DNA from: CAYRSS01 sp964426945
GTDB lineage: Bacteria; Planctomycetota; Phycisphaerae; UBA1845
Reading direction: 5' to 3'
Assembly: GCA_964426945.1 (NCBI GenBank)
Contig: CAYRSS010000028.1
Location: 1 to 49,201, forward strand
Length of the DNA stretch: 49,201 nucleotides
Part shown: positions 25,333 to 35,700 of the stretch, piece after piece
Position numbering within the stretch: the stretch's first letter is position 1
Layout of the letters: every line of letters begins with the position of its first letter
Made by a program: the position numbers and the translations under genes
Notes under the pieces: model-generated
What the model was told of the DNA's origin: nothing
Seen by the model: only the letters and a program-made list of their open reading frames with translations
The model's database searches: none

Positions 25333-25760
25333 GCGAGTCTCCGTCGGGGCGATTGTACCGCCGCCCGGCCAGACCGACCGCCTCCCGGCCCCCGCCGGGA
25401 TTCGCGGCCTCCGCCCCATAACCTCCGGCCAGCGGAGGCCGCGCCCGCGGGGAGCGCCCCCGTTCGCCAACGCCATATTGCCCATTTTATCAGGCGAGGC
25501 TCGGCCGCAGCGCGGGATTGTCCGGATTGCGCTTGAATCGTGTGCCCCGGGGGCGTTAATATGCGTAGCTGTTCGATAGGCGGGGCAGCCGTACCTCGGC
25601 TGCCAGATCACGTCTCGTGGCCGTTCACGAGGGTGAAAGAAGCATTCCGCCCCACAGGAAAGAATCCGCGCTGCGCGCGACATGGGTTGTGGTCACAACC
25701 CCGCGCCACCCGGCGTGCAGGCGCACGCAGCGTCGGAAGGAACCTAAGGAGGTCGCTCGT
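25333..25760. other. Divergent intergenic region, uvrB / PEP-CTERM gene
   Basis: 428 bp with no supported gene. It carries the uvrB leader on the left and the PEP-CTERM promoter (25533-25562) with a leader of about 190 nt on the right. No LexA-type box was recognised near uvrB, but an unfamiliar planctomycete SOS box could be missed. Confidence 0.5.
25533..25562 (+). promoter_or_regulatory. Predicted promoter of the PEP-CTERM gene
   Basis: TTGAAT (25533-25538) is followed after 18 nt by TAATAT (25557-25562). Transcription from about 25570 would give a leader of about 190 nt before the AAGGAGG site at 25746-25752. Confidence 0.45.
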
Positions 25761-26453
25761 ATGAAGAAGCTGCTGAGTGCGTTTGCGATGCTCGCGATCG
25801 CCACGCCGGCCATGGCCGCGCTGGGCACGGGCGAGTTTATCAACGATCCCAACGCGGTAACGTGGGTGCATGGCGTGAACGCGACCATGCAGTTCGAGTC
25901 GCTGGACGCGGCCCAGGAGCCGGTCGATCGGGCTCTCGGCAACGATATGTTCCGCGCCATGGCCGGCCCGTTCGCGGGCTTCGCCGCGGCGACGGGCAAC
26001 CTCGGCTTCGACGACTACGCGGGCATCGTTCCCCCGGGCGACGCGGACGGCAACTCGCCGCTCGAGGAGTTCGGCTTTGTCGGCGGCGTCACCACCGTCG
26101 GCGGTGTGATCCAGATTCAGGTCTACAACGTCAACGCTGACTTGGTCAACTTCGTGAACATCGCCCTGCCCTCTTCGGGCAACTTCATCTGGACGCTGAC
26201 GCCGACGCTGGTTCCCGGCGACGACTTCTTCTCGGTCCCGAACTCCGGCTACGTTCAGATCGTCGCCGCACCGACCACGACGGGCCAGTGGTTCCTGTCG
26301 ACGACGATTCCGTCGATCGGCACCGAGAGCCGCCTCGCGGGCGAGGGCAGCTTGACGACCCACTCGCACCGCTTCCGTCTCGACGTCCCTGAGCCGGCCT
26401 CGATCGCCCTCCTGGGCCTCGGCGGCCTGGCCCTCGCGCGTCGCCGTCGCTAA
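25761..26453 (+). CDS. PEP-CTERM sorted exported protein
   Basis: 230 residues. An N-terminal signal peptide (MKKLLSAFAMLAIATPAMA) leads to a beta-rich domain of unknown family. The chain ends in a PEP-CTERM signal: 'VPEPASIALLGLGGLALA' followed by four to five Arg/His-like basic residues. Such proteins are processed by an exosortase and attached to the surface or extracellular matrix. No exosortase gene is in the window. ATG 25761 follows AAGGAGG by 8 nt, the clearest ribosome-binding site in the region; the open frame back to 25617 is not needed. It has its own promoter and a strong terminator at 26506-26540, so it is monocistronic. Confidence 0.87.
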   Translation: MKKLLSAFAMLAIATPAMAALGTGEFINDPNAVTWVHGVNATMQFESLDAAQEPVDRALGNDMFRAMAGPFAGFAAATGNLGFDDYAGIVPPGDADGNSPLEEFGFVGGVTTVGGVIQIQVYNVNADLVNFVNIALPSSGNFIWTLTPTLVPGDDFFSVPNSGYVQIVAAPTTTGQWFLSTTIPSIGTESRLAGEGSLTTHSHRFRLDVPEPASIALLGLGGLALARRRR

Positions 26454-26505
26454 GCCGCGACCCCTTCGGGGTTCGCCAGCGACCGACTCGTTTCTGAAAT
26501 GCAAG

Positions 26506-26540
26506 CGGGCGGCGGTTGTTCACCAACCGCCGCCCGTTTT
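26506..26540 (+). terminator. Intrinsic terminator of the PEP-CTERM gene
   Basis: CGGGCGGCGGTTG (26506-26518) pairs perfectly with CAACCGCCGCCCG (26524-26536) around TTCAC, followed by TTTT and a pyrimidine-rich tail. Confidence 0.9.
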
Positions 26541-26633
26541 CGCTTTCTTCGCCCGCCGGCACCGGCCGCGAGCGACCGTGCGCCTCTTGACGCGCCGCCG
26601 CCGTCGGGTAGAAGTACACCCAGAGAGCCGGAC

Positions 26634-26706
26634 GCCCCCATCGTCTAGTGGCCTAGGATATCAGGTTCTCATCCTGGAGACAGGGGTTCGAGTCCCCTTG
26701 GGGGTA
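26634..26706 (+). tRNA. tRNA-Glu (anticodon CUC)
   Basis: A 73-nt cloverleaf. The acceptor GCCCCCA pairs with TGGGGGT (first pair G-U), and the D-arm contains TCTAGTGGCCTAGGA as in glutamate tRNAs. The anticodon stem TCAGG/CCTGG encloses the loop TTCTCAT, giving anticodon CTC. The T-arm is AGGGG-TTCGAGT-CCCCT and the discriminator is A. CCA is not encoded. It reads GAG codons. A strong terminator follows 12 nt downstream. Confidence 0.93.
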
Positions 26707-26717
26707 GTTCCAACAAG

Positions 26718-26766
26718 CGGAGGGATGGTCGCCTGGTATCAGGCCGACCATCCCTCCGTGTTTTTG
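26718..26766 (+). terminator. Intrinsic terminator after tRNA-Glu
   Basis: CGGAGGGATGGTCG (26718-26731) pairs with CGACCATCCCTCCG (26745-26758). The loop itself contains a small CCTG/CAGG stem. TGTTTTTG follows. Confidence 0.9.
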
Positions 26767-26816
26767 AGCAGTTGATACCCGCTTGGGTCAGAGGACCAGC
26801 AGGATGTCGGCGGGGC

Positions 26817-27206
26817 CTACCAGCGGTCTCGGCCGCCGCCCTCGCCGCGGCCGCCGCGGTCGCGACCGCCGCCGCCACCGCCGTAGCCACCACCACCGCC
26901 GCCGCCACCATAGCCGCCACGACCACCGCCGTAGCCGCCGCCACCGCCGCCGCGGCTCTCGCGCGGCTTGGCCTCGTTGACCGTCAGCGTTCGCCCCTGG
27001 AAGGGCTGGCCGTTGAGGGCCTCGATCGCGGCGTTGGCTTCAGACTCGCTGGCCATCTCCACGAAGCCGAAGCCCTTGCTCTGGCCGGTGGCGCGATCGC
27101 TGACAACTTCAGCGCTCTCCACGGTGCCATGCTCGGACAGCAGCTCCTGAAGATCAGAGCTGCTCACAGAATACGCCAAGTTCCCGACATACAAACGCTT
27201 GCCCAC
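26817..27206 (-). CDS. Glycine-rich RRM RNA-binding protein
   Basis: 129 residues. One RNA-recognition motif fills residues 3-80, with RNP2 'LYVGNL' and RNP1 'KGFGFVEM' containing the aromatic residues that stack on RNA bases. A Gly/Arg/Tyr tail (GGYGG and GGRDRGG repeats) follows, as in cyanobacterial and plant cold-inducible glycine-rich proteins. Bacterial relatives bind single-stranded RNA and are often cold- or stress-regulated. The start is GTG at 27206, eight nt behind GAGGAG. The frame continues upstream to a GTG at 27245, but the ribosome-binding site and family alignment favour the shorter form. The tail is low-complexity (Gly codons), making this DNA strongly purine/pyrimidine-skewed. 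Confidence 0.9.
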   Translation of the reverse strand: MGKRLYVGNLAYSVSSSDLQELLSEHGTVESAEVVSDRATGQSKGFGFVEMASESEANAAIEALNGQPFQGRTLTVNEAKPRESRGGGGGGYGGGRGGYGGGGGGGGYGGGGGGRDRGGRGEGGGRDRW

Positions 27207-27447
27207 CGTGGATCTCCTCAGAACGGTGAACGAACGACCCGACACTTTACTTTCAGGGTCGAATTGAAAGGGGCCTACCTTTCCGGCCCAAGAGGTGGAC
27301 GGCGACGCGGCGTGCGGAGCGGGACGAACAGAGGAGTCAAACGCATACGCACCTTGTTCGGCGAACCAACCAAGCGGTACGTTACCCCACGCGGTGGAGC
27401 GTGTAAAGTAACTTCAACCGGGTTCCCCGCGAACGAGGCCTATCCGC

Positions 27448-29418
27448 ATGCCGACGATGACCACGCCCGCCGCCGACCCCTCCCGTCCGTCCGCCCCCGT
27501 TCCAGCCGGGCTTGACCAGCCCGGGCCCGGCGATCAGCCGATCACCCGCCGCGGGACCATCCTCGAGTCGGCCGCCGTATTCCTGATCGGCCTGGCACTC
27601 GCCGCGTCGATTCATGGCGGCGCCGAAGGCGAGACGGGTCTGGCCGGCAACGACTCGTTCTACCACCTGCGGATGGCGACGCTGCTTCCCGAGGTGGGGC
27701 TGATCGACACCTTCCCGTGGCTGCGCTACGCGTACTTCACGGATACGGGCGACCGATTCGTCAGCCACCACTACGGGTTTCACCTGATGCTGCTGCCCTT
27801 CGCGCGGCTCTCCGAGGCGTGGACCGGCGACGCCCTGGCCGGCGGGCGGTGGGCGATCGCGTTCTTCTCCGGTGTGAACCTCGTGCTGGTAAACCTGCTC
27901 CTGCTGCGGCTGCGTGTGCCGTGCCGGTGGCTCTGGCTGCTGGTGTACGCGCTGCTGCCCTACCACTACTTCACGCGGCAGTCGCACGTGCGAGCCATCG
28001 CTCCGTCGCTGATGTTCCTGCAGCTGCTGCTCCTGTGCCTGCTCACGGGCCGGAGGCGGTGGGCGGCGCTGGTGATCGGCCTGTATGTACACCTGTACCT
28101 CGGGGCGGTGATGTACGCCCCGCTTGTCGTTGCGGCGTGGGCCTCGTCGCAAATCGACGCTCCCCCGGCGGAGCGCCGCTGGGCGCTGCGCACGGTGTTG
28201 TGGACCGTCGGCGGCTGGGTGCTCGGAGCGCTGACCTACCCCTACGCCGGTGGGATGATCGACTTCCTGCGGCTGCAGGTCTTTGGCACCGGGCTGTCGC
28301 CGGATATCGAGGTGGGTAACGAGTGGCTGCCCTACTCGGATCCGTGGTGGTTCGTGATGGGGCTGTGCGGTCCGCTGTTCGCAGCGCTGAGCCTGTCATT
28401 GCTCGTACGGCTGCGACTGGGGCGGCGGATTGATCGGGAAACTACAACCCTCCTGCTGCTGAACGTCGGGTTCCTCGTACTGACGCTCAAGGCGAGGCGG
28501 TTCATTGAATACTGGCCGGTGTTCTGCCTCCTCAGCAGTGCGACGCTGGCGGCGCCTTGGTTGCGCCAGGCGCTGTCGCGCGGCTGGGGGGGCGTCGTGG
28601 AGATCGCGCGCGAGCGAAGCGGGCAACTCTGGCTGCTGGGCGTGGGGCCGGCGGCGGCGGGAATCCTCATCGGAGCGGTCATCATCCCCCGCATGCCCGA
28701 TGCCAAGGCACTGCTGCAGCACTGGCACTGGGTCTTCGCGGCGGCCGCGGCGTACGCCGGGGTGCTGATCGCGCGGGTTCCGTCGGCAGTGAGGCGCGCC
28801 GGGCTGCCCCGTGGGGCCTTGGCGCCGCTGACGGTCTCGCTCGTTTCGGTCGCAGCCCTCGGCGTGCTGAGCACCACCGTCGTAGCCGGTCCGGCCTGGC
28901 GGGCCGCGCGGAGCGAGGCGAAGTGTGCCTACGACCTCGGCGCCATCCGCGAGATGATGCGATTCCTCAAGGCTGAGTCGCAGCCGGGCGACCTGATCTT
29001 CACCGATGACTGGGACGTGTTCCCGGTCTTCTTCTACTACAACACGCACAACCACTACATCGTCGGCCTCGACCCGAAGTTCACCCACGAGCGGCGGCCA
29101 GACCTCTGGGAGCGCTTCGTGCGTATCACGCGCGGCGAAGTGCCGACGCAGTCCGTCGTTCGCCCGCCCGGCAGCGAACGCGACGAGACCGTCTCTGTCC
29201 GGCTGAGCGACATCCGCGACGTGTTTGAGGCAAAGTACGTGATCACCGACCGGGACCACCGCAGGATGGCCGACCTGCTGGCCGCCGCCCAGGATCTGGC
29301 GGAGCTCGTTTATCCCGCATCGAGTTACGAATCAGCCCGCACGGCTCCCTACCTGGTATTTCGCGTCATTTCGGATTTACCGCCGGTCCCCGCGGCGGCC
29401 GGCCTCGCGCCCCCTTAA
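27448..29418 (+). CDS. GT-C fold membrane protein, STT3/AglB-like
   Basis: 656 residues with about ten to twelve membrane helices between residues 38 and 490, then a soluble C-terminal domain. Just after the first helix is 'GNDSFYHLRMA' (Asp69), which matches the first acidic motif of STT3/AglB/PglB oligosaccharyltransferases and related GT-C enzymes that take lipid-linked sugars. The C-terminal part has 'DDWDVFPVFFYYNTHN', near where STT3 carries WWDYG, but WWDYG itself is not present. It could therefore be a protein glycosyltransferase or another GT-C enzyme; the family is not proven. ATG 27448 is used; ATG 27457 is equally possible. It lies directly upstream of the giant subtilase, 326 nt apart, with that gene's own promoter between them. 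Confidence 0.65.
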   Translation: MPTMTTPAADPSRPSAPVPAGLDQPGPGDQPITRRGTILESAAVFLIGLALAASIHGGAEGETGLAGNDSFYHLRMATLLPEVGLIDTFPWLRYAYFTDTGDRFVSHHYGFHLMLLPFARLSEAWTGDALAGGRWAIAFFSGVNLVLVNLLLLRLRVPCRWLWLLVYALLPYHYFTRQSHVRAIAPSLMFLQLLLLCLLTGRRRWAALVIGLYVHLYLGAVMYAPLVVAAWASSQIDAPPAERRWALRTVLWTVGGWVLGALTYPYAGGMIDFLRLQVFGTGLSPDIEVGNEWLPYSDPWWFVMGLCGPLFAALSLSLLVRLRLGRRIDRETTTLLLLNVGFLVLTLKARRFIEYWPVFCLLSSATLAAPWLRQALSRGWGGVVEIARERSGQLWLLGVGPAAAGILIGAVIIPRMPDAKALLQHWHWVFAAAAAYAGVLIARVPSAVRRAGLPRGALAPLTVSLVSVAALGVLSTTVVAGPAWRAARSEAKCAYDLGAIREMMRFLKAESQPGDLIFTDDWDVFPVFFYYNTHNHYIVGLDPKFTHERRPDLWERFVRITRGEVPTQSVVRPPGSERDETVSVRLSDIRDVFEAKYVITDRDHRRMADLLAAAQDLAELVYPASSYESARTAPYLVFRVISDLPPVPAAAGLAPP

Positions 29419-29435
29419 CGTCGCACTGAATTATG

Positions 29436-29464
29436 TTGAGTGACTGAAGCGCCAAGGTTACAAT
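29436..29464 (+). promoter_or_regulatory. Predicted promoter of the giant subtilase
   Basis: TTGAGT (29436-29441), 17 nt, TACAAT (29459-29464). This is one of the best sigma70-like matches in the window. Transcription from about 29471 gives a leader of about 270 nt before the ATG at 29744. Confidence 0.6.
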
Positions 29465-29743
29465 ACTCGTCGACAGGGCAGGGCCACGGAGAGGCGAGAG
29501 CGGTTCGTCCGTCGGTGACGCGCGGCCGTCGGCTCGATTCCCCCGCGACAAGCTAGCCATCGGTTGAGTTCCGCCGGTCGGCCAGGGCGCAGGCCGAGTC
29601 TTTTCGCTTCGAGTCCGAATTCCTGCGGCCTGCCTGCGCGCCCGCGCCGGCAGGTCAGGCATCGCGGACGTCCTGTTCTGCGCCGGGCCAACCTGTGCGA
29701 CGGAGTGCAGTTCAGGGCGTCGACACTTTCGCGGAGGGACATC
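29465..29743 (+). other. Long untranslated leader of the subtilase gene
   Basis: About 270 nt between the predicted promoter and ATG 29744. It contains an imperfect stem-loop around 29629-29661 (GCCTGCCTGC ... GCAGGTCAGGC) and ends with GGAGGG at 29733-29738 as the ribosome-binding site. The frame is open through the leader, but the signal peptide starts only at 29744. Confidence 0.45.
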
Positions 29744-32700
29744 ATGCGTAGACATTGGGCTGCGTTTGCGTGCGTCGCCGGTCTCGGCCTGTCCGGCGCG
29801 CAGGCGGCGATCACGTGGTCGGGGGCGGATGTCGTCACCGGCGATCCGGCCGTTGAGGAGATGATCGCTCATCTGGAACCGATCGCCGACACGACGGACC
29901 TCGAGATCATCGACAAGCACCGCGTCATCGACCCCAGCACGGGGTGGGGCTACCTCGCGCTTAAGCTCGATGTGGATGGCGAACCGGCGACGTTCTGGAT
30001 GAACGAATCGTCCGGGCTGATGTCCTTTGATTTCGACCTGCTTGAGCAGGAGCGCACCGCGCTGTTCGCCACACTCGACCCCGCCTATCGGAAGATGAGC
30101 CCCGACATGCTGGAGCTCATGCGCACCGCGCAAGGCGGCGTGCTGGGCGCGCGCTCGGTGGATGATCGCCGACTGAGCGTGGTCTTCTTCGCGGAGTCGT
30201 CCGACAAGCTGGATGCGATCATCGCGGAGATGACGGGCGTTAAGCCCGACGCGTTTGACTCGGTCAAACTGCACGGCGAGAAGCCGCCGGTCGTCGCCCC
30301 CGACGAATCGGGCAATCTCCCGGTTCTGGCCGGCCCCCCGGACATTTTCGCGGTCACGGCGGACCTGACAGTTGCCGAGATCGTGCGCCTCAGCGGGCTC
30401 GACGCGGTCGTCGCGGTGGAGCCCGAGATCTTCGCCACGCTGCGCCTCAACGCCTCGCGTGTGCGCATCCGCGCCAACACTGCGGCCAATTTCTCGGTGA
30501 ACCACGGCTTCAACGCCGACATCGCCATCGTGGACAGCGGCATCGACGACACCCACCCCGCCCTGCCCTGGGTCATCGCAGAGATGGACACCAGCGGATC
30601 GCAGCAGTTCTGCGACGGCGGCGCCCGCGCGGGTCGCCGGTGTGACTGCCCGGGCGGCGCGTGCGGCGGCGGCGGAACCTGTGTCGGCGGCGCGCGGGCG
30701 GGCAAGGCCTGCAACTGCCCCGGCAGCACCTGCCACGAGGCTGTGGACGATCTCGACGGCCACGGCACGCACGTCGCGGGCATCGCCGGAAGCTCGGACG
30801 GCACGTTCACCGGCATGGCCCGCCTGGTGGACCTGATCAACGCCAAGTCGCTCGGCGGATTTACCATCGGTCAGATGTTCGCGGCGGGCATGCCCTCGGT
30901 CGCCGCGGGGCTGGCGTTCTCGCGCGGGGCCGGGGCCGACGTGATCAACGGCAGCTACGGCTTCGCCGGCTGCACCGCGCCGGGCTTCTGCAGCGGGCCG
31001 GGACGCTGCCTCGGCCCGGGCATGTGCACGCGGCCGCGCATCTGCACCGCCCCCGCCGCCAGCGCGGGCAACCCCTGCGCGAACAACGCCGCATGCGACA
31101 CCGCGCCCGGCAACGGCGTCTGCGCCGACGCCGGCTGGTGCACCGCGGGCAACGTGGGCGCCCCCTGCGCCACCAACGCAAACTGTGATACGGCCCCGGG
31201 CAACGGCGTCTGCACGCAGCGCAGCCGTGCGTGCAACGTCGCGGCCGACTGCGACTCGGCGGCCGGTGCGGGCGACGGCTTCTGCGCCGCGGCGCGGCAG
31301 TGCACCGCGGGGAATGTCGGCGCGCCGTGCGTTCTCAACCGTGACTGCGACAACCCGCTCGGCGCGGGCAACGGCGTGTGCGGCGTTGGCACGCGGATGT
31401 GCCTCGAGAACGACGACTGCGACTCCGCCGCAGGCGCGAACGACGGCTTCTGCGCCCGGGCGGGGGCTTGCACCGCCCCCGGCGGCTCCGCCGGCCGGCC
31501 CTGTGTGTACAACTTCGACTGTGACTCGGCGGTCGGCGCTGGCGACGGCCTGTGCGCGAGCGCCGGCGCCTGCACGGCGCCCGCGGGCTCCGTCGGCCGA
31601 AACTGCACGACGAACGCCGCCTGCGACTCTGCTCCCGGAGCCGGCGACGGCGCCTGCAATCCGCGCGGCGACCTGCGGCCATGCACGACCGACGCCGCGT
31701 GCGACTTCCCCGCCGGTGCGGGCAATGGCACCTGCTCGCCCGCCAGCGTGTGCTTCGCCACAGCCGCCACGCAGGGGCTACTCTGCCAGCGCGACTCCGA
31801 CTGCGACGGTGTGCCGGGTTCAGGCGCCGGCCGTTGCGGCCCCCGCCCGTGCATTGCCAACGCCGATTGCGACTCGGCCGTCGGCGCGGGCGACGGCGTG
31901 TGCGGCACGCCCACCAGCAACGGCTCCAGCCGGCCCAGCCGCGATGTCGATTTCGAGGTCTACAGCAGCAACATCACCGTCACCATCGCGGGAGAAGAGC
32001 TCAGCTACCACGGCCGCTGCTCCGGCGGCGCCAACAACGGCCAGCGGTGCGGCTACGCCTTCCAGTGCCCCGGCGGCACCTGCCAGGCGATTCCCAGCTC
32101 CCCCAATGACGCGTTCAACGTAATCACCGTGGGCTCGTCGAACCTCGCCGGACCACCATCGACCGTCTCCTCGTGGAGCATCGTCGGCCCGACCGCCGAC
32201 AACCGCAGCAAGCCTGATGTCCTGGCCCCGGGCGAGAGCCCCGGTTTGGACGGAATCGACTCCTGCAACGCCCACTGGGAGAGTGGCCTCTGCACCGCCC
32301 CCGGCGCCAGCCTGAACAACGCCTGCGCCGTGAACGCCGACTGCGACACGGTCCCCGGCAACGGCGTGTGCAGCCTGACCGCCAACGACTTCACCGACCT
32401 GGAAGGCACGAGCATGGCCTCGCCGCACGTGGCGGGCGTGGCGGGCCTCCTCTGGGATCTCGGCGATCGTCACGACATCCTTAACGATACGCCCTACATC
32501 AAGGCGGCGATCCTGAATAACGCTCGCCGGCTGGCCGGCTGGGCTCAGCCGCAGGGCAACGTCCTGACCATCACCCAGCCCCTCGACCGCAGCCAGGGCA
32601 CGGGCGAGATGGACGCCGAGGCGACCTATCGCGCCTACATGAACGACCTGCGCGTCTGGCAGCAGCGGCACACGGCCGTCGGCGAGGCCAACAGCCACTG

Positions 32701-35700
32701 GTACTGGCTCGACGTCCCCGCGCCGACTGACGCCAACACGCGCATCGTCGTCACACTGGTCTTCGAGCGGCATGTGACCAACGCCGCCGCCGCGGCGCCG
32801 GCGCTCAATGACCTCGACATCCGCCTCTACGACCCCAACTGTAACCTGCTGCGCACCTCGCGAAGCAGCGTCGACAGCGTCGAGCACATCGTCTTCCCGA
32901 ACCCCGGCCAGCCGGTTCTTCCGGCCGGCCGGTACTGCATCGAGGTGCTGCCCTTCGCCCTGCCCACCGACGGCTCCGAACTCTACGCCGTCGCGGCGAA
33001 CTACCCGATGCAGTTCCTCGGCAAGACCAAGCCCTGCACGCTGGACTTCGGCGACGCCCCCGATCCGTTCACCGGCGCGGGCAAGTACCCCACGCGGCTC
33101 GCCAGCAACGGTGCGCGCCACTTCGACTGGACCAAGGAATGGCTCGGTAGCTCGCGCCCCGAGATCGACGGCGAGCTCGAGAAGGGCACGCTCGCGGTGC
33201 ACTCGCGCGTCGATCCGTTCCCCTCGGTCAGCGGCGAAAAGGACGCGATCGACCCGATGGACCAGGACGGCGTGAACAACCTGGTCAACCGCGACGCCTG
33301 GGACGACGGCGTGCTGATCCCCGGTCCGTTCGTGCCCGGCGGGCTGACTCCGGTCATCGTGACTGTGCAGTCGATCATCGACGACGTGGGGTTTGGCCCC
33401 ATGGGCCGGTACGACCAGGCGGTCGCTGCCAAGCGGCTTTACCTCAACGCGTGGGCCGACTGGAACGGCGACGGCCTGTGGGCCACGCCGGGCGAGAAGA
33501 TCATCGGCACCGGCAGCCCCACCGGCCGCGTCGCCATCGACCCGCAGACCTGGGGCGTCAACGGCCGCTACACGATCGGTGAGGCATTCACCGACTCCAA
33601 CGGCAGCGGCGCATGGGAACCGGGCGAGACCTTCACCGACACCGCCGGCGCCACCGAAGCCGTGTACGTATTCTTCGTGGTGGCCCCGCCGGTGATCGCG
33701 CCGGAGTTCTACCTGCGCTTCCGTCTCGACTACGGGGAAGACGTGGGCGTGCTGGCCAATCACAGCGGCAACCTGGCGCAGGACCGCGGCCAGGCCCGCT
33801 TCGGCGAGGTCGAAGACTACAAGCAGCAGAAGTTCGTCGCCGGCTGCGGCCCCTACCCGTACTGGGTCGAGGGCTGCCCGGCAGGTGTGGACGTGATCGA
33901 GAGCAACGGCCTGATCAGCCTTGACCTGAACGACGACTGCGGCCCCGACACGAGCCTCCAGCTTGAGGGCCCGGTGACGGTCGGCCACAGCGACCCGTCA
34001 GACGACTCGGCCACCTTCCCCGGTGTCGCCCCCTCCGACGGCGTGTTCGATGTCATCGACACGGAGATTCTCGCGCTCGAACTGACCGGCGGCGGGGTCA
34101 CGCTCCGCGCCGGCGCGGGGCAAAGCCAGGGGCTCGCGATCCAGCCCTCCTACGGCGCGATCGTGCAGCAGCAGGCCAATCCGTCCCTGGCGGACAGCTT
34201 CTTCCACGTGTTCTTCGAAGTCGACATGGGCGGCGGAAACTACCTGTACAACCAGTCGCCGCACATCATCTCGACGACCATCGATTCGATTCCGCCGAAG
34301 ACGATCTACATCCCGCCGACGGTGGATCCGTGCGTGCCGCTGTTCACCTCGCCGGTGCCCGGCGAGGGCATCTACGTGGCGAATCTCGTGAGCGGCTGTC
34401 ACGGCGTGGGTTCCAGCTGCGTCGAGATGCTTACGACCGGCTCGTGCTGCACGTCCGACGGGGCCTGCACGTCGCAGGTCAGCCAGCACGACTGCATGAA
34501 CCTCGGCGGCACCTTCACCGCGGGGGAGGACTGCATCGGCGACGGCGGCACGGTGGAGTGCGTCGACACCGGCGCATGCTGCCAGTCGGACGGAACCTGT
34601 ACCGAGGGCAGCGAGGCTGACTGCGCGGGCTTCGTCTGCGACGTGACGGCGATCAGCGGCGCCACCTGCTTCGGCGACGCGGACGGCAACGGCATTGTCA
34701 ACGCGGCCGACCGCGGCTTCGTCACCGCCAACATCGGCCGGTTCGAGCCGGAACTGCTCTGCCGCTTCGACATGGATGGCAACGGCGTCATCAACGCCGC
34801 CGATCGTGGTCAGGTCTCGGCGAACATCGGTTCGTGCAACTCGCTGCCGAACTACCAGAACGGCAGCGGCCTGAACGCGGCGGGCAACGGACCCGATCCG
34901 CGCTTCCCGGCCAGCGACGGCGTGTTCCAGGGCTACGGCACCTACTGCGACATGACTACCTGCCCGGTGGTCAAGACCGTCGACCCCGGCTCCGATTGCT
35001 GGGTGACCGACTGCAGCGGCTCGCAGTACTCCTTCGCCGACAACCCGATCCCGGCCGACTTCTTCGGCCCCGGATCTGATCCGTTTACCGGAACCGTCGT
35101 GCTGGGCGGCATTCCCACGGGACCATTCGGCACCGACACCGAGATCACCCGTCTCGATCCGCTCGAGTTCGCCATCAACGACCTGCCGTCCACGTCGTCG
35201 ACTCGGATCCAGGTCACGCGGCTCGATTTGTCGAGTTGTTCGCCGGTGGACATCAGCTTCGACGGCGGCACGTCGACGGCTTCGTACGACATGATCGTCT
35301 CGCTGTCTCCGACGTCCGTTTCGAACGGTATGCTGACCGCCACGAAGCACTCGCCCAACTGCGGAACGCTGGACCTGTACTTCTTCGTCCAGCCGGTGTT
35401 CACGTTCGTCGAAGTCGGCAACCCCGGCAACTCGGTCGTGCTCGACACGGCGGTGGCCGGTATCCCCGAACTGGAACTTGCCGCGAGTGGCATGCCGTTC
35501 GTCCAGGAGGCCAGCCTGCCCGGCTGCGATCCCAACTTCTCGCCGGGGTATGACTGCCCCGAGGACGAACCGCCCTGCTGCGTCGAGCAGTGCCACTCCT
35601 CGTTCGGCACCGCGCCACACGAGCATTGCGCGTCACCGCCTGACTGCGCGGTGTACTGCACCCCGCAGACGGGCGCCTGCTGCCTGTCTGACGGCACCTG

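Noticed and set aside
30967..31920. Possible CRISPR or satellite array
   Set aside because: The periodicity is at protein level with irregular unit length and diverged DNA; there are no identical repeats with unique spacers, and the frame stays open.
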